Source: Streptomyces sp. R28 (GTDB lineage Bacteria > Actinomycetota > Actinomycetes > Streptomycetales > Streptomycetaceae). Taken from it: a DNA stretch of 64,000 nucleotides. Below the pieces are notes generated by a model that was not told the origin of the DNA, did no database searches, and saw only the letters and a program-made list of their open reading frames with translations. The position numbers and the translations under genes were made by a program. The DNA is taken from assembly GCF_041052385.1 (NCBI RefSeq), contig NZ_CP163439.1, positions 3,151,001 through 3,215,000 on the forward strand. Direction: 5' to 3'. This document shows, in pieces, positions 1-8,578 of this stretch; position 1 is the first letter of the stretch, and every line of letters starts with the position of its first letter.

Positions 1-2
1 GC

Positions 3-1571
3 GCCGACGAGTTCCGCAGCTGGAGCGGGGACCTGGCGAACGCCACGTTGAGACTGGCGGAATACAGCGCGGGCGCGGCGAAGTGGCTCGACCAGGCCGC
101 TGGCACGATCGCGAACGTCCAGGCGTCCATTCCCCGGGACACGAAGTACGGCCAGTCCATCCTGAGCACGGCGCAGACGAACCTCGAAGCAGCGAAAGCC
201 GCGCCCAAGGACCCCGACTCGGCCTCCGTCACCCGTGACTCCACCCGGGACATCCAGGCGATCCTGGGCCAGCGAGAAGCGGACCGGCAAGAGGCCGCTC
301 AGCAGATGAGGAAGCTCGGGGAGTCCTACACGCTGTCTGCGCAGCAGATGGACTCGTTGGAGAAGCCGAAGTTTCCGCCGCCGCCCAAGGCTGTGTTGCC
401 GCCGAGGCCGATCGATTCACGTGAGGGTCGTGAACGATCGGGTGGTGCCAATGGCGCAGGCGCAACCGGCACCGCCGGATCGGTTACGGCTGGTGGAGGT
501 GCCAATGGCTCGGTCAGCCAAGGCAACGGCACCAGTGGTTCGGCTGACGCTCTGGAGACCTCCGGCGCTGGTCCGGGAGCCCCTGCCGGCGGAGCTGTGC
601 GTCCGCAGCCGCCCGCGGTGGAGATCGACAGCGTGGCTACCTTGCCCGAGGCGCCGACTGCACCGTCGGGGCCGACGAGTGGCCCGCCGATGGCGGGGGG
701 ACGGCCTGAGGGAACTGCGACGATGCCTCCCGGAGTGGTACCCCCTGTGGCTGGAGGCGCCCCAAAGCCGACCAATCCTTCGGCAGGGACAGGCCGTCCT
801 TCTCCTGGACTCCGGCCCCCGGTAGCCCCTGGGCAGACTCCGATGGGCACCGGACCTTCCGCCCAGCGGCCCACCGCAGGAGGAGGGATCACGGGCGGTA
901 GGCCCGTGTCTCCGTCTCCGGGACGGGCCACCGGTGGTATCCCTCGGGGCACTGTGATCGGCGGTGAGGGCGTGTACGGCCGTGGCCCAGCGGGCCAGCC
1001 CGTTGCCACGGGAAGGCCTGGGGCCGTCCAGGGCGGAACGGGGAGTGGCCGGCGCATCGCAGGACAGCCCGAGGGCATTGTTGGCGGTCGCCCGCAGGGG
1101 CTGGGAGGCGCGAATGCCCGCCCCATCAGTGCCGGCGGCTCCACCACGGCGCGTGGCACGGCTCCCTCTGCACCAGGCCGTGGTACGGGTGGTCGTCGCT
1201 TCGCCTCGGAAACCGGCGGCATCGTCGGCGGCCGTCCCCAGCAGACTGGGACGGGGAGTGCACGCCCCTTCACCCCAGGCGGCTCAGGAGCGGTACACGG
1301 TGTTTCGGGCGGCAGCGGGCGCCCAGCGGGCCCTGCAGCTCAAGGCGGCACGCGCGGCGGGCCCTCGGCCTCAGGCCCGGTGCGCCGGGCTGGTGAGCCG
1401 CAGCACGGTGCCGGACCGGTTGGGCGTAGCGGACCCGTGGTGCCGCCGGGCTCTCGCCCGGGGGAGTCTCGTCCTGAGGATCGCCGAGGCCAGCGCCCCG
1501 ACTACCTCACTGAAGACGAAGAGACCTGGCAGCAGGGCGTACGTCGCGCGACACCGCCCGTCGTGGACTGA
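3..1571 (+). CDS. Gly/Pro-rich WXG/PPE-like protein, 5' partial
   Basis: The reading frame is open from the left edge, so the true start lies outside the window; the TTG at 48 is only the first internal start codon. The visible N-terminal part (about 110 residues) is helical and alanine-rich, with an R-S-W-S-G-D stretch that resembles a WXG turn. A long low-complexity region follows, rich in Gly, Pro, Thr and Arg, with recurring G-I-V-G-G-R-P-Q units about 50 residues apart. No catalytic motif is seen. A helical WXG/PPE-like head with a disordered tail is common in actinobacterial ESX substrates, and a mycosin gene follows 20 bp downstream, so a secreted or surface ESX-associated role is inferred. 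The product family is not identified. Confidence 0.6.
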   Translation, partial: ADEFRSWSGDLANATLRLAEYSAGAAKWLDQAAGTIANVQASIPRDTKYGQSILSTAQTNLEAAKAAPKDPDSASVTRDSTRDIQAILGQREADRQEAAQQMRKLGESYTLSAQQMDSLEKPKFPPPPKAVLPPRPIDSREGRERSGGANGAGATGTAGSVTAGGGANGSVSQGNGTSGSADALETSGAGPGAPAGGAVRPQPPAVEIDSVATLPEAPTAPSGPTSGPPMAGGRPEGTATMPPGVVPPVAGGAPKPTNPSAGTGRPSPGLRPPVAPGQTPMGTGPSAQRPTAGGGITGGRPVSPSPGRATGGIPRGTVIGGEGVYGRGPAGQPVATGRPGAVQGGTGSGRRIAGQPEGIVGGRPQGLGGANARPISAGGSTTARGTAPSAPGRGTGGRRFASETGGIVGGRPQQTGTGSARPFTPGGSGAVHGVSGGSGRPAGPAAQGGTRGGPSASGPVRRAGEPQHGAGPVGRSGPVVPPGSRPGESRPEDRRGQRPDYLTEDEETWQQGVRRATPPVVD

Positions 1572-1591
1572 ACTCGTTAGGACCGCAAGGA

Positions 1592-2803
1592 ATGCCGATG
1601 CCCACCAGCAACATGCAGCGTGTCGCTCACAGGACCCTGCTGCCGGGAGTACTGGCAGCCATGCTGGTGGGCATCGCCACCACGCCGTCCCATGCGGAGT
1701 CCGTCCGTTCCCAGCAATGGCACCTGACCGCCATGCAGGCGGAAGAGATGTGGAAGACCGCCAGGGGCGAGGGCATCACTGTCGCAGTCATCGACAGTGG
1801 GGTCGACGACACGAACCCCGACCTCCGCGGCCAGGTGCTGGAGGGGAAGGACTTCGCGCCAGACGCCCCGGGCGATCAGCACACTGACGTCAGCGGCCAT
1901 GGCACGGGCATGGCGGGACTGATTGCCGGAACCGGCGAGAGCGGAGGAGGCGACGGTGCCTTCGGCCTCGCCCCTGGTGCGAAAATCCTGCCCATTCGGG
2001 TACCCCTGAACGCCACCGTATTCGCCAAAGCGATCAGGTACGCCGCCGATGCAGGAGCCAAGGTCATCAACATTTCCATGGCGGTGGGCGGCGGCGCCCC
2101 ATTGGAGGAAGAGAGTGAGGCTGTGAAGTACGCCCAGGACAAGGGAGCTTTGATCTTCGCGGGCGTCGGCAACGACGGAGACTCCACTCTCGTAACCCCC
2201 GCCGCCACTCCAGGCGTCGTCGGAGTTGGAGCGGTCGGCAAAGATCTCCGCAAGACCGCCGAGTCACAGTACGGCCCCCAAGTAGACCTGGCGGCACCGG
2301 GCGCCGACATGGTGGCCGCATGCACCACCGAGACGGGCCTGTGCACCTCACATGGCACGAGCGACGCCACCGCAATCACCTCCGCCAGCGCAGCCCTCAT
2401 CTGGTCTCACCACCCTGACTGGACCAACAACCAGGTCCTCAGGGTCATGCTCAACACCGCAGCCGGCCCCACAAGCGGCGCCAAGCGCAACGACTACATC
2501 GGCTATGGAGTTGTGCGTCCCCGGATCGCCCTGAAGACCCCAGGCGATCCCGGTGCAGCCGACGAATACCCGCTCCCCGACCTGGCCGCCGCGGAGCCCA
2601 AGTCGCCATCTCCGAAGGCCTCCGAGTCCGCTGGGACCAAGAACGAAAACGGGCAGTCCGCCGCCGTCCCTGCACGCGATGATGACAGCGACACGGCTCT
2701 CTGGATCACGCTGGGCGTAGGTGCTGCCGCTCTGCTGGGCGCTGCCATCGCCATCCCTGTAGTGCGTGCCCGGCGCCGCAACACGACGTTCCTCGGGCAG
2801 TAG
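1592..2803 (+). CDS. Type VII secretion-associated subtilisin-like protease (mycosin), first copy
   Basis: Predicted membrane-anchored S8 serine protease of the mycosin group, 403 aa. A hydrophobic signal segment spans about residues 15-35. The catalytic triad is readable: Asp68 in A-V-I-D-S-G-V, His103 in S-G-H-G-T-G, and Ser257 in H-G-T-S-D-A-T-A, with Asn194 (G-V-G-N-D-G) as the oxyanion residue. A linker rich in Ser/Pro precedes one C-terminal membrane helix (about 370-392) and a basic R-A-R-R-R tail, the usual mycosin anchor. Mycosins act outside the membrane at ESX systems, where they cleave substrates or stabilise the complex. It is in the left ESX operon, separate from the mycP that sits with eccB. 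The serine motif lacks the usual S-x-A-P-x-V ending, so it is divergent but apparently intact. Confidence 0.88.
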   Translation: MPMPTSNMQRVAHRTLLPGVLAAMLVGIATTPSHAESVRSQQWHLTAMQAEEMWKTARGEGITVAVIDSGVDDTNPDLRGQVLEGKDFAPDAPGDQHTDVSGHGTGMAGLIAGTGESGGGDGAFGLAPGAKILPIRVPLNATVFAKAIRYAADAGAKVINISMAVGGGAPLEEESEAVKYAQDKGALIFAGVGNDGDSTLVTPAATPGVVGVGAVGKDLRKTAESQYGPQVDLAAPGADMVAACTTETGLCTSHGTSDATAITSASAALIWSHHPDWTNNQVLRVMLNTAAGPTSGAKRNDYIGYGVVRPRIALKTPGDPGAADEYPLPDLAAAEPKSPSPKASESAGTKNENGQSAAVPARDDDSDTALWITLGVGAAALLGAAIAIPVVRARRRNTTFLGQ

Positions 2804-3028
2804 TACAGATCCGGTCCACGCTGATGGCCTCAGCACACCAACCCACGCGACCAGCAGAGTTGAAATTGGCATACGGTCTAACTGAGTACAGGTACTCAGA
2901 CGCGTTCACGGCAGATACGGATGGGGCACGTGATGCCGTGGCGCTACCGTACTTCTCGACTCCGCAGCGCTGCGGTCGCACGCTCACAACGGTTCGGCGG
3001 CATACAACAACACGGGGAGGGACCACGC

Positions 3029-3478
3029 ATGGCGTGGGAGGAGTGGGAGCAGCTCAAGGCCGCGGCGGCCGAACGGCATTCCACACAAATGCAGCTCAAC
3101 CAACTGCCGGTAGATCCGGGAGGAGGCGGCGGGACGCAAGGCGACCTTGTGGTGGGGCATGCAGATCTTGAGGCCGTGGGCAAGGCCGCCCACGCCCTGT
3201 TCGAGGACTTCACGACCTACAGCGGGCACGCGCGCGTGGCCTCCACGGCTGCTGCGGGCGGGCTCAAGGGCGAGGGCTTCGCTCTGGGGGCAGCCCTGGC
3301 CCATGTGACGGAACGCTGGAGCGAGCAGTCGAAGACCCTGCTAGACGCCTGCGCCCACATCTCCAACCACCTGCGCTACACCAAGAACCTGCACGCGGCC
3401 GGCGACTCGTACATCGCCGGGACCATCAGCAGCATCGCCACGCTCGACAAGGGCTTCGACGAGCGAAAGGGCCACTGA
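3029..3478 (+). CDS. Small Esx-like helical protein
   Basis: 149 aa. The ATG at 3029 is preferred over upstream in-frame starts because a purine-rich GGGGAGGGA lies 7-8 bases before it and the protein then begins M-A-W-E-E-W-E-Q-L-K. The chain is mostly helical, with a Gly-rich loop (about residues 32-38) and no membrane segment or signal peptide. Its length, helical character and position 5 bp before the 728-aa gene fit the small partner proteins found before large ESX substrates in Streptomyces. A true W-x-G turn is not clear. Partner or chaperone of the downstream product is an inference from context; no family was recognised. Confidence 0.6.
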   Translation: MAWEEWEQLKAAAAERHSTQMQLNQLPVDPGGGGGTQGDLVVGHADLEAVGKAAHALFEDFTTYSGHARVASTAAAGGLKGEGFALGAALAHVTERWSEQSKTLLDACAHISNHLRYTKNLHAAGDSYIAGTISSIATLDKGFDERKGH

Positions 3479-3483
3479 CGCCG

Positions 3484-5670
3484 ATGGACCTCGACGCACT
3501 GCGCTACGGCAACTTCTCCAAGCTCGGTGAAGCGGTCACCGACTGGGAACAGATGACGAAGAAGCTCGCAGACCTGCAGAAGGATGCCGAGAACAACCTC
3601 AAGGCCAAGGCCGACAAGGCCAAGTGGGCGGGGGTCAATGCCACCATCAGCCGCGAGTTCATCACCAAGACTGCCGCCGAGTTCGCCGACGCGCACACTC
3701 AGGCCAACTCCATCACCAAGATCCTCAGCGACACCCGTAGCGAACTCATCGAATACCGCACCCAGTTGAACGATGCAATCTCGCGGGCCACGCAGCAGAA
3801 CATGAGCGTGATCGACACCGGCGATGGCGCATTCGCCGTCATGGGGAACACCCGGCCCGACTGGACGTCCGACCCCAGCGGAAACACCGGCGCGACGGAC
3901 CAGAAGGCGGTGGACGCCCTCCGCGATGAGATCCAGGGCATCCTCACCAAGGCGACGCAGAGCGACAACAGCGCCGCGAAGGTTCTGAGGCTTCTCGTCG
4001 ACCAGGCCAAGCACGGTTTTGCCGATGCCTCATACTCGGACCGTGACTCGGCGGCCGAGGCCGTCGCGGCCGCCGAGAAACTGGCGAAGATGGCCAAGAA
4101 CCCGGCCGACATGACCCTCGGCGATATCGCCGACTTCAACCGCACGATGGAGAAGTACAACGGCGACTCCCTGTTCGCAGAGCAGTTCGCGACGCGCCTG
4201 GGGGCCAAGGGGACGCTTCAGTTCTGGACCGAGATGAGCTACGCCCACGCTGGCGCCAGGGACTCGGAACTGAAAACGATGAAGAGCCTCCAGGAGAATC
4301 TGAGCCTGACGCTGGCGACCGCTTCCTTCTCGGACTCAGGCGCCATGATGGAGTGGAAGAAGAATCTCCTTGCAGAGAGCAATACGAGCTTCCACGCCAG
4401 CAATTCGACTAGCCCGATCGGGGTCCTCGGCTCTCAGGTGATCAGTAGCCTGATGCGCCAGGGTACGTACGACACCGAGTTTCTTGACGACTACCGCGAG
4501 AAGCTCTTCAAGGTCGACAAGCCGGCGGGTGAATTGGCCACCGATGACCTGTGGGTGAATGGGTACGACGGTGTAGATCTCGTTTTCGGCGATGGCAACG
4601 GCAACGGACGAGATCCGTTGGAAGGGCTCTTCGAGGGCCTGTCTCATAATCCCGAGGCTGCAGTCCACGCCTTCGAGTCCAAGTCAGACCTGGACCACAT
4701 GCTGGGCACTGCCAAGTACACAGATCGGGGGGAGCCCCTCGGACGTGCATTGGAGGCCGCCGTCACCGGACTTGCCAACGGCGATTCCACCTCCATGGCT
4801 CCGCCGCACAGCGCGGATCAGGTACAGATCATGGCGAACATTATGGAGGCGGTGGCACAGCCCGGCGGAGGAGCCGATCTCGTGAGCAAGGGCGGCTTGG
4901 GGGACAGCTTCGGCAACATGGCGGCTTCCTATATGCCGGAGATTAGCCAGACGCTGGCAGGCGATGGCGCGGAATCTATCTTCCTTACAAATAGCGATGA
5001 CCCTCACGGCCTGGGGAAGGTTCGAGATGTGGTGAGATTCCTTTCTGCCGTATCCGAAGATCCATCGGGGAGGGCAGGGATCATCCTAGGTGAGGGTATT
5101 TACACTAGCGGCCTCATTGAATCACATCTCGCCAACCCTTCCTTGTTCGACGGCCCCGATAATCAAGTCCTTCAGCGTATCGGAGAAAACGCAGGCATCA
5201 TCGAAGGTATCGTCGGCCATTCTGTGGCCGATGGCGAAGTTCGAGCTGCTGTCGAAGGTGAGACGGCGTACAACGAATCCTTGAAAGCAAAGGGAGATTT
5301 TGCCAAAACCTGGATTGCAGTCGGAGTGACCTTCGTCGAGATCCCCCCAGCGTATGGAGGGGCGGCAATGGGGGCCGTGATCGGAGGAGGAGTTGGAGCC
5401 GTCGCCGGAGCTGCCGTTGATCATTTGCTAGAGGGTCAGAAGATGAGCGGCGCGCGCGACGGAGCCCTGTATCAAAGCGCGGGTGATCTGTACGACTCCC
5501 GAAATTCGGTCAGCAGGCAAGCGCAGTGGGCGGCCGAAGAAAGCATCGCTCGGCATAACCTTGATCTTCCCATGCAGGGCACTAAGGACCTAATCCGTGA
5601 TGCAGTAGTTGAAGGTTGGGGCGGCAGCAATGATTTGTTGAGCGACACGAAGGAGCGTCCGCGTGGCTGA
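3484..5670 (+). CDS. Large putative type VII secretion substrate, helical with C-terminal glycine-zipper segment
   Basis: 728 aa. The N-terminal about 130 residues are a long alpha-helical WXG/LXG-like region rich in Lys, Asp and Ala (K-W-A-G near residue 43 could be the W-x-G turn). A long soluble middle region follows without a recognised enzyme motif. Near residues 613-650 there is a hydrophobic glycine-zipper stretch (repeated G-x3-G, A-A-M-G-A-V-I-G-G-G-V-G), typical of membrane-inserting or toxin-translocating segments. The layout resembles a family of large actinobacterial ESX-linked proteins of unknown function (I believe DUF6571, not verified). Codon use is less GC-biased toward the 3' end (about 4.9-5.7 kb) than in neighbours. 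It overlaps the next gene by 8 bp, so the two are probably co-translated. Confidence 0.7.
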   Translation: MDLDALRYGNFSKLGEAVTDWEQMTKKLADLQKDAENNLKAKADKAKWAGVNATISREFITKTAAEFADAHTQANSITKILSDTRSELIEYRTQLNDAISRATQQNMSVIDTGDGAFAVMGNTRPDWTSDPSGNTGATDQKAVDALRDEIQGILTKATQSDNSAAKVLRLLVDQAKHGFADASYSDRDSAAEAVAAAEKLAKMAKNPADMTLGDIADFNRTMEKYNGDSLFAEQFATRLGAKGTLQFWTEMSYAHAGARDSELKTMKSLQENLSLTLATASFSDSGAMMEWKKNLLAESNTSFHASNSTSPIGVLGSQVISSLMRQGTYDTEFLDDYREKLFKVDKPAGELATDDLWVNGYDGVDLVFGDGNGNGRDPLEGLFEGLSHNPEAAVHAFESKSDLDHMLGTAKYTDRGEPLGRALEAAVTGLANGDSTSMAPPHSADQVQIMANIMEAVAQPGGGADLVSKGGLGDSFGNMAASYMPEISQTLAGDGAESIFLTNSDDPHGLGKVRDVVRFLSAVSEDPSGRAGIILGEGIYTSGLIESHLANPSLFDGPDNQVLQRIGENAGIIEGIVGHSVADGEVRAAVEGETAYNESLKAKGDFAKTWIAVGVTFVEIPPAYGGAAMGAVIGGGVGAVAGAAVDHLLEGQKMSGARDGALYQSAGDLYDSRNSVSRQAQWAAEESIARHNLDLPMQGTKDLIRDAVVEGWGGSNDLLSDTKERPRG

Positions 5671-6322
5671 GAACAGGGAATCGACCTCGACTCGATATAA
5701 TGCGAAAGGGCTGCTTTTGGGCCTGACTGCTCTCTGCCTTGCGGGCGTTGCCGTTTGGTTCGCATATGCGCAATTCTTCACTAAGGGGCTTGAACGGCTA
5801 CCCTCCAAGATATGTGAAGGCACTGTTGAACGGGACATGGTTATCCAGGTTCTGCCATCGGCGCGATCAGCGGAAGAAGGGTCCAAGCGCGGGAATCCCG
5901 GTGACGACCAAGTATTTTCCTGCCATGTCGCCACCAGCGGTGATTCGTCCCTATTGGCTAGATCCTGGGTCCGGCCCGTCTCCAAAGCTGACTGGCTCGA
6001 AAGTTATGGGGGAAGCGGTGGAAACAACCAGGTCATCCGTACGTCTGTAGGCGGCATAGAGGCTCTGGCTCAACTCGATACCGAGCAGGCGGCGGTGTAC
6101 GTGCCCTGTGCATCTCCGGCGCTCTCTTCCGGCGACGCCTCTGACGACTATGCGGTCATCACCAGACTGGAGGCTGGCGGAGACCTCAAGGCAACTGGCG
6201 CGGCGCTGCGCCAGAACCTGACGGACATCGCCTACCAACTGACCAAGCACGCCTACAAACTGGCCGAATGTCAGGGCCCTCGCGACTTTCCCGAGGAATT
6301 GCCGCGCTACGAGGACGGCTGA
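5663..6322 (+). CDS. Single-pass membrane protein with extracellular cysteine domain
   Basis: 219 aa from a GTG start that overlaps the end of the 728-aa gene by 8 bp. Residues about 15-35 form one membrane helix after a short basic N-terminus, so the rest is predicted to be outside the cell. The outer domain contains four scattered cysteines (in K-I-C-E, F-S-C-H, V-P-C-A and A-E-C-Q) that could form disulfides. This is a frequent layout for ESX-locus accessory or immunity proteins paired with a secreted effector, and the overlap with the upstream candidate substrate supports that idea. No family was recognised; an immunity role is inference only. Confidence 0.62.
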   Translation: MAENRESTSTRYNAKGLLLGLTALCLAGVAVWFAYAQFFTKGLERLPSKICEGTVERDMVIQVLPSARSAEEGSKRGNPGDDQVFSCHVATSGDSSLLARSWVRPVSKADWLESYGGSGGNNQVIRTSVGGIEALAQLDTEQAAVYVPCASPALSSGDASDDYAVITRLEAGGDLKATGAALRQNLTDIAYQLTKHAYKLAECQGPRDFPEELPRYEDG

Positions 6323-6777
6323 TGACGGACGAGGAGATAGTCCGGCACTTCGACGGACACGGCCGCGTGCAGCTGCAGTTTCCGTACACCACGACTGCCG
6401 AACAATGTCGCCGCATGGTGGCGATTGCCCATGTGCTCGGCTACAAGCCGCTATTCACTGACACTCTCGGCAGCCGAGAATTCCCCCGCTTCTACGAACG
6501 CGACGACGCCCCCGACGCCCGCCGCCGGGCCGAGCAGACCATTCAGCGACTGCGTGCGGGCGGCCCGGTACTGGCGACCGTCGAGCCGCCTCCGCCCCCG
6601 CCTCCACCTCCGACGCCGTCCCTCACGCCCCGGCCGGCACCCCGCCCCCGGCGGTCTCTGGAGCCCCAGCCGCCTCCACCGCCGGCCGCGCCTGGGCCCC
6701 GGATCCCACCCCGGCCGCATTACCCGCCTCCACCTCCTCCGCCGCCTGCTGTCACCCGAGACTCCTCGCCGGAATGA
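6322..6777 (+). CDS. Small protein with proline-rich C-terminal half
   Basis: 151 aa. The ATG at 6322 is chosen because it overlaps the preceding TGA (TGATG), which suggests translational coupling; a longer version from 6268 would overlap the upstream gene by 55 bp. Residues 1-75 form a compact domain starting M-T-D-E-E-I-V-R-H-F, and the rest is an almost pure Pro/Arg tail with long proline runs. The tail is likely disordered or a protein-binding arm. It is the last gene of the left ESX operon. Family not recognised. Confidence 0.58.
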   Translation: MTDEEIVRHFDGHGRVQLQFPYTTTAEQCRRMVAIAHVLGYKPLFTDTLGSREFPRFYERDDAPDARRRAEQTIQRLRAGGPVLATVEPPPPPPPPPTPSLTPRPAPRPRRSLEPQPPPPPAAPGPRIPPRPHYPPPPPPPPAVTRDSSPE

Positions 6778-7375
6778 CTTTGGAGCGCTCGGGCCTCAGT
6801 GGGCGCATTCAGGACATCGGCGAAGCGGGTCGGTAAGGCTGAGGACATGATGACATCGCCCCTTCCACAGGGGAGGTTGCCCCTGTCCGCCGTATATGTG
6901 CCGGCCGGACAGTTGGCTTCCTGGAGGAAGCCCCCAAGCCGCAGGGCGACCCTGAGACTGCCGAGTTTGAAGCCAAACCGCTCTTTGACAAGGCAATCGG
7001 CTATATCCCTGTGGTGGGTGGGAATGTGCAAGCGGGCGCGCATCTCCTGCGTGACCTCCGCGATGACCTGCGAGCGATGATCCGGCCGCGGAACTCGTCA
7101 ACCAGGCGGACGATGCCGGTGAGGTCGGCCGGGTCGGCGTGGATGATCTCGCGGGCCCGTTCGGTGTCGAAAGCGTCGGCGTCTCCGGGGAAGCCGTAGC
7201 CCATGGTGAGGGCAGTGCGGAGTTCGGCGATGCTACGCGTGGCATCCCCGTCGGCCCGCTCGACGGACAGGTGCCAGTCCTTGGCCTTCTTGCCCTCCTC
7301 GTAGACCACGCCCCGGCATTCGAGCTGCCGAGGGCGTGGCGTTTCGCATCATTGCGGCACCGCGGCCGGGCGGAG
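6778..7375. pseudogene. Intergenic stretch with a probable frameshifted small gene on the - strand
   Basis: No intact gene is visible. On the - strand a coding-like frame runs from a GTG at 7309 and reads V-V-Y-E-E-G-K-K-A-K-D-W-H-L through D-L-T-G-I-V-R-L-V-D-E-F-R-G. At about 7070 it turns into an Arg/Ser run and stops at 7001. Convincing protein-like sequence (S-Q-V-I-A-E-V-T-Q-E-M-R-A-R-L-H, then I-A-D-C-L-V-K-E-R-F-G-F) resumes in a neighbouring frame at about 7070 and continues to about 6850. That is the signature of one frameshift in a gene of roughly 150 codons. The ancestral product is not recognised. Confidence 0.35.
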
Positions 7376-8578
7376 TCAGCGGCTCCCGCCCGGCCGTGGC
7401 AGTTTCAGCTTCAGCGGGCCGCAGCCGAGGCGGGCGGCCTCGGCCTCGACGTAGCGGGGGAAGAGGGTGCGCAGGTCCGCGCTCATCCCGCCGTCGTTGG
7501 CCTGTACGAGGAACACGGTCGTGCCTGCCTGGCAACGGGCCCGGAAGACACCGAGGTTGGGGCCGAGACCGCCGTAGCCGACGGCGGAGCTCACCCGGTC
7601 GCCCTCGTCCAGCGTCATCCCCATGAAGATCGCGGCCAGCCGCGGGTCCTCGACGGTCATCAGGCGCTGCTCCGGCTGCGAGCCGGTGAAGTCGCGGTCG
7701 CAGGTGCGTACCGGGCCGTCCCCGTCGGTGATCATGGGGTACTTGCTCGGCGTGCGCTTCTTGCCCAGGGTCAGCCCCTTGATGCCGCAGAGTGCGTCCG
7801 GCTTCTCCGTGCGGGTGTAGCGGGCGGCCTTGGGCAGGCGCTCGACCGGATCGGCGATCGTGCCGGTGCAGCCCAGGTCCGCGCTGACCTTGTTGACGAG
7901 CTTCACGACCATGCGAGCCATCGCGTCCCGCTCCTCGGTACGCGGCTCCAAGTCGCCGATCCAGCTGCCCTGAGCGATGTCCACGACGGTCGGCCCGTCG
8001 AATTCGCCGGGGCGGCCCAGGCAGCCGTCCGGGATGGCCAGCCAGGCGCGGTTGTCCGAGGCCATGCCCAGCAGCCCGCCGCCGAGCGGGGTGAGACGGG
8101 CGGAGAGGAACTCGTCGGCCCACTTGCCGTCGTCGCCGGCCCGGTCGTCCAGCCGGTGCACCCGGGCAGTGAGCGCCCATTCGTCGCCGTCACTGTTCGT
8201 CAACTGGCAACTGCCGGCGGGTCCGTCCATGGAGCGCCCACCGTGCAGCACGGGCGCCTCGACCGCCTTGACGTTCTCCGGCTCGCGGAATGTCGTGGCG
8301 AGGTCATCGCGGGACAGCGCGCCCCAGCACACCTCGTCCGGCGCGAACAGCCCGGCCTGGGCCTGCCAGGCCGTGCCGCCGGCACCGAGCAGCACCCCGG
8401 CGAGACCTGCGGCCAGCACCGGCCGGACCCTGCCGCGCAGCAGGTGGCGCCAGTGCCAACGCTGGCGGCGTCGGCACCACCGCTCCCGGCGCAGGCGCCG
8501 ATGCCGCTCGCTGAGCGACTCCCGGTCGGCGGGCAGGGGCTGGTCGTAGCGGTTCGACTCGTCCGCGGTGCTGCTCAC
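7376..8578 (-). CDS. Membrane-anchored cysteine-containing protein, paralogue of the next gene
   Basis: 400 aa. The GTG at 8578 is chosen because it overlaps the TGA of the upstream gene (GTGA), giving the N-terminus V-S-S-T-A-D-E-S. A cytoplasmic Arg-rich segment of about 55 residues is followed by one membrane helix (V-L-A-A-G-L-A-G-V-L-L-G-A) and then a large extracellular part with paired cysteines. The final R-L-G-C-G-P-L motif and the R-L-A-A-I-F/L-A-A-V-F segment are shared with the adjacent gene 8575-9714, so the two are tandem paralogues. The pair lies between the two halves of the ESX locus, which suggests a cell-surface accessory role, but no enzymatic motif is seen. Confidence 0.68.
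   Translation of the reverse strand: MSSTADESNRYDQPLPADRESLSERHRRLRRERWCRRRQRWHWRHLLRGRVRPVLAAGLAGVLLGAGGTAWQAQAGLFAPDEVCWGALSRDDLATTFREPENVKAVEAPVLHGGRSMDGPAGSCQLTNSDGDEWALTARVHRLDDRAGDDGKWADEFLSARLTPLGGGLLGMASDNRAWLAIPDGCLGRPGEFDGPTVVDIAQGSWIGDLEPRTEERDAMARMVVKLVNKVSADLGCTGTIADPVERLPKAARYTRTEKPDALCGIKGLTLGKKRTPSKYPMITDGDGPVRTCDRDFTGSQPEQRLMTVEDPRLAAIFMGMTLDEGDRVSSAVGYGGLGPNLGVFRARCQAGTTVFLVQANDGGMSADLRTLFPRYVEAEAARLGCGPLKLKLPRPGGSR

Noticed and set aside
326..1273. - strand frame opposite the Gly/Pro-rich gene
   Set aside because: Low-complexity Pro-rich antisense; the + frame has the helical head and a downstream mycosin in the same direction.
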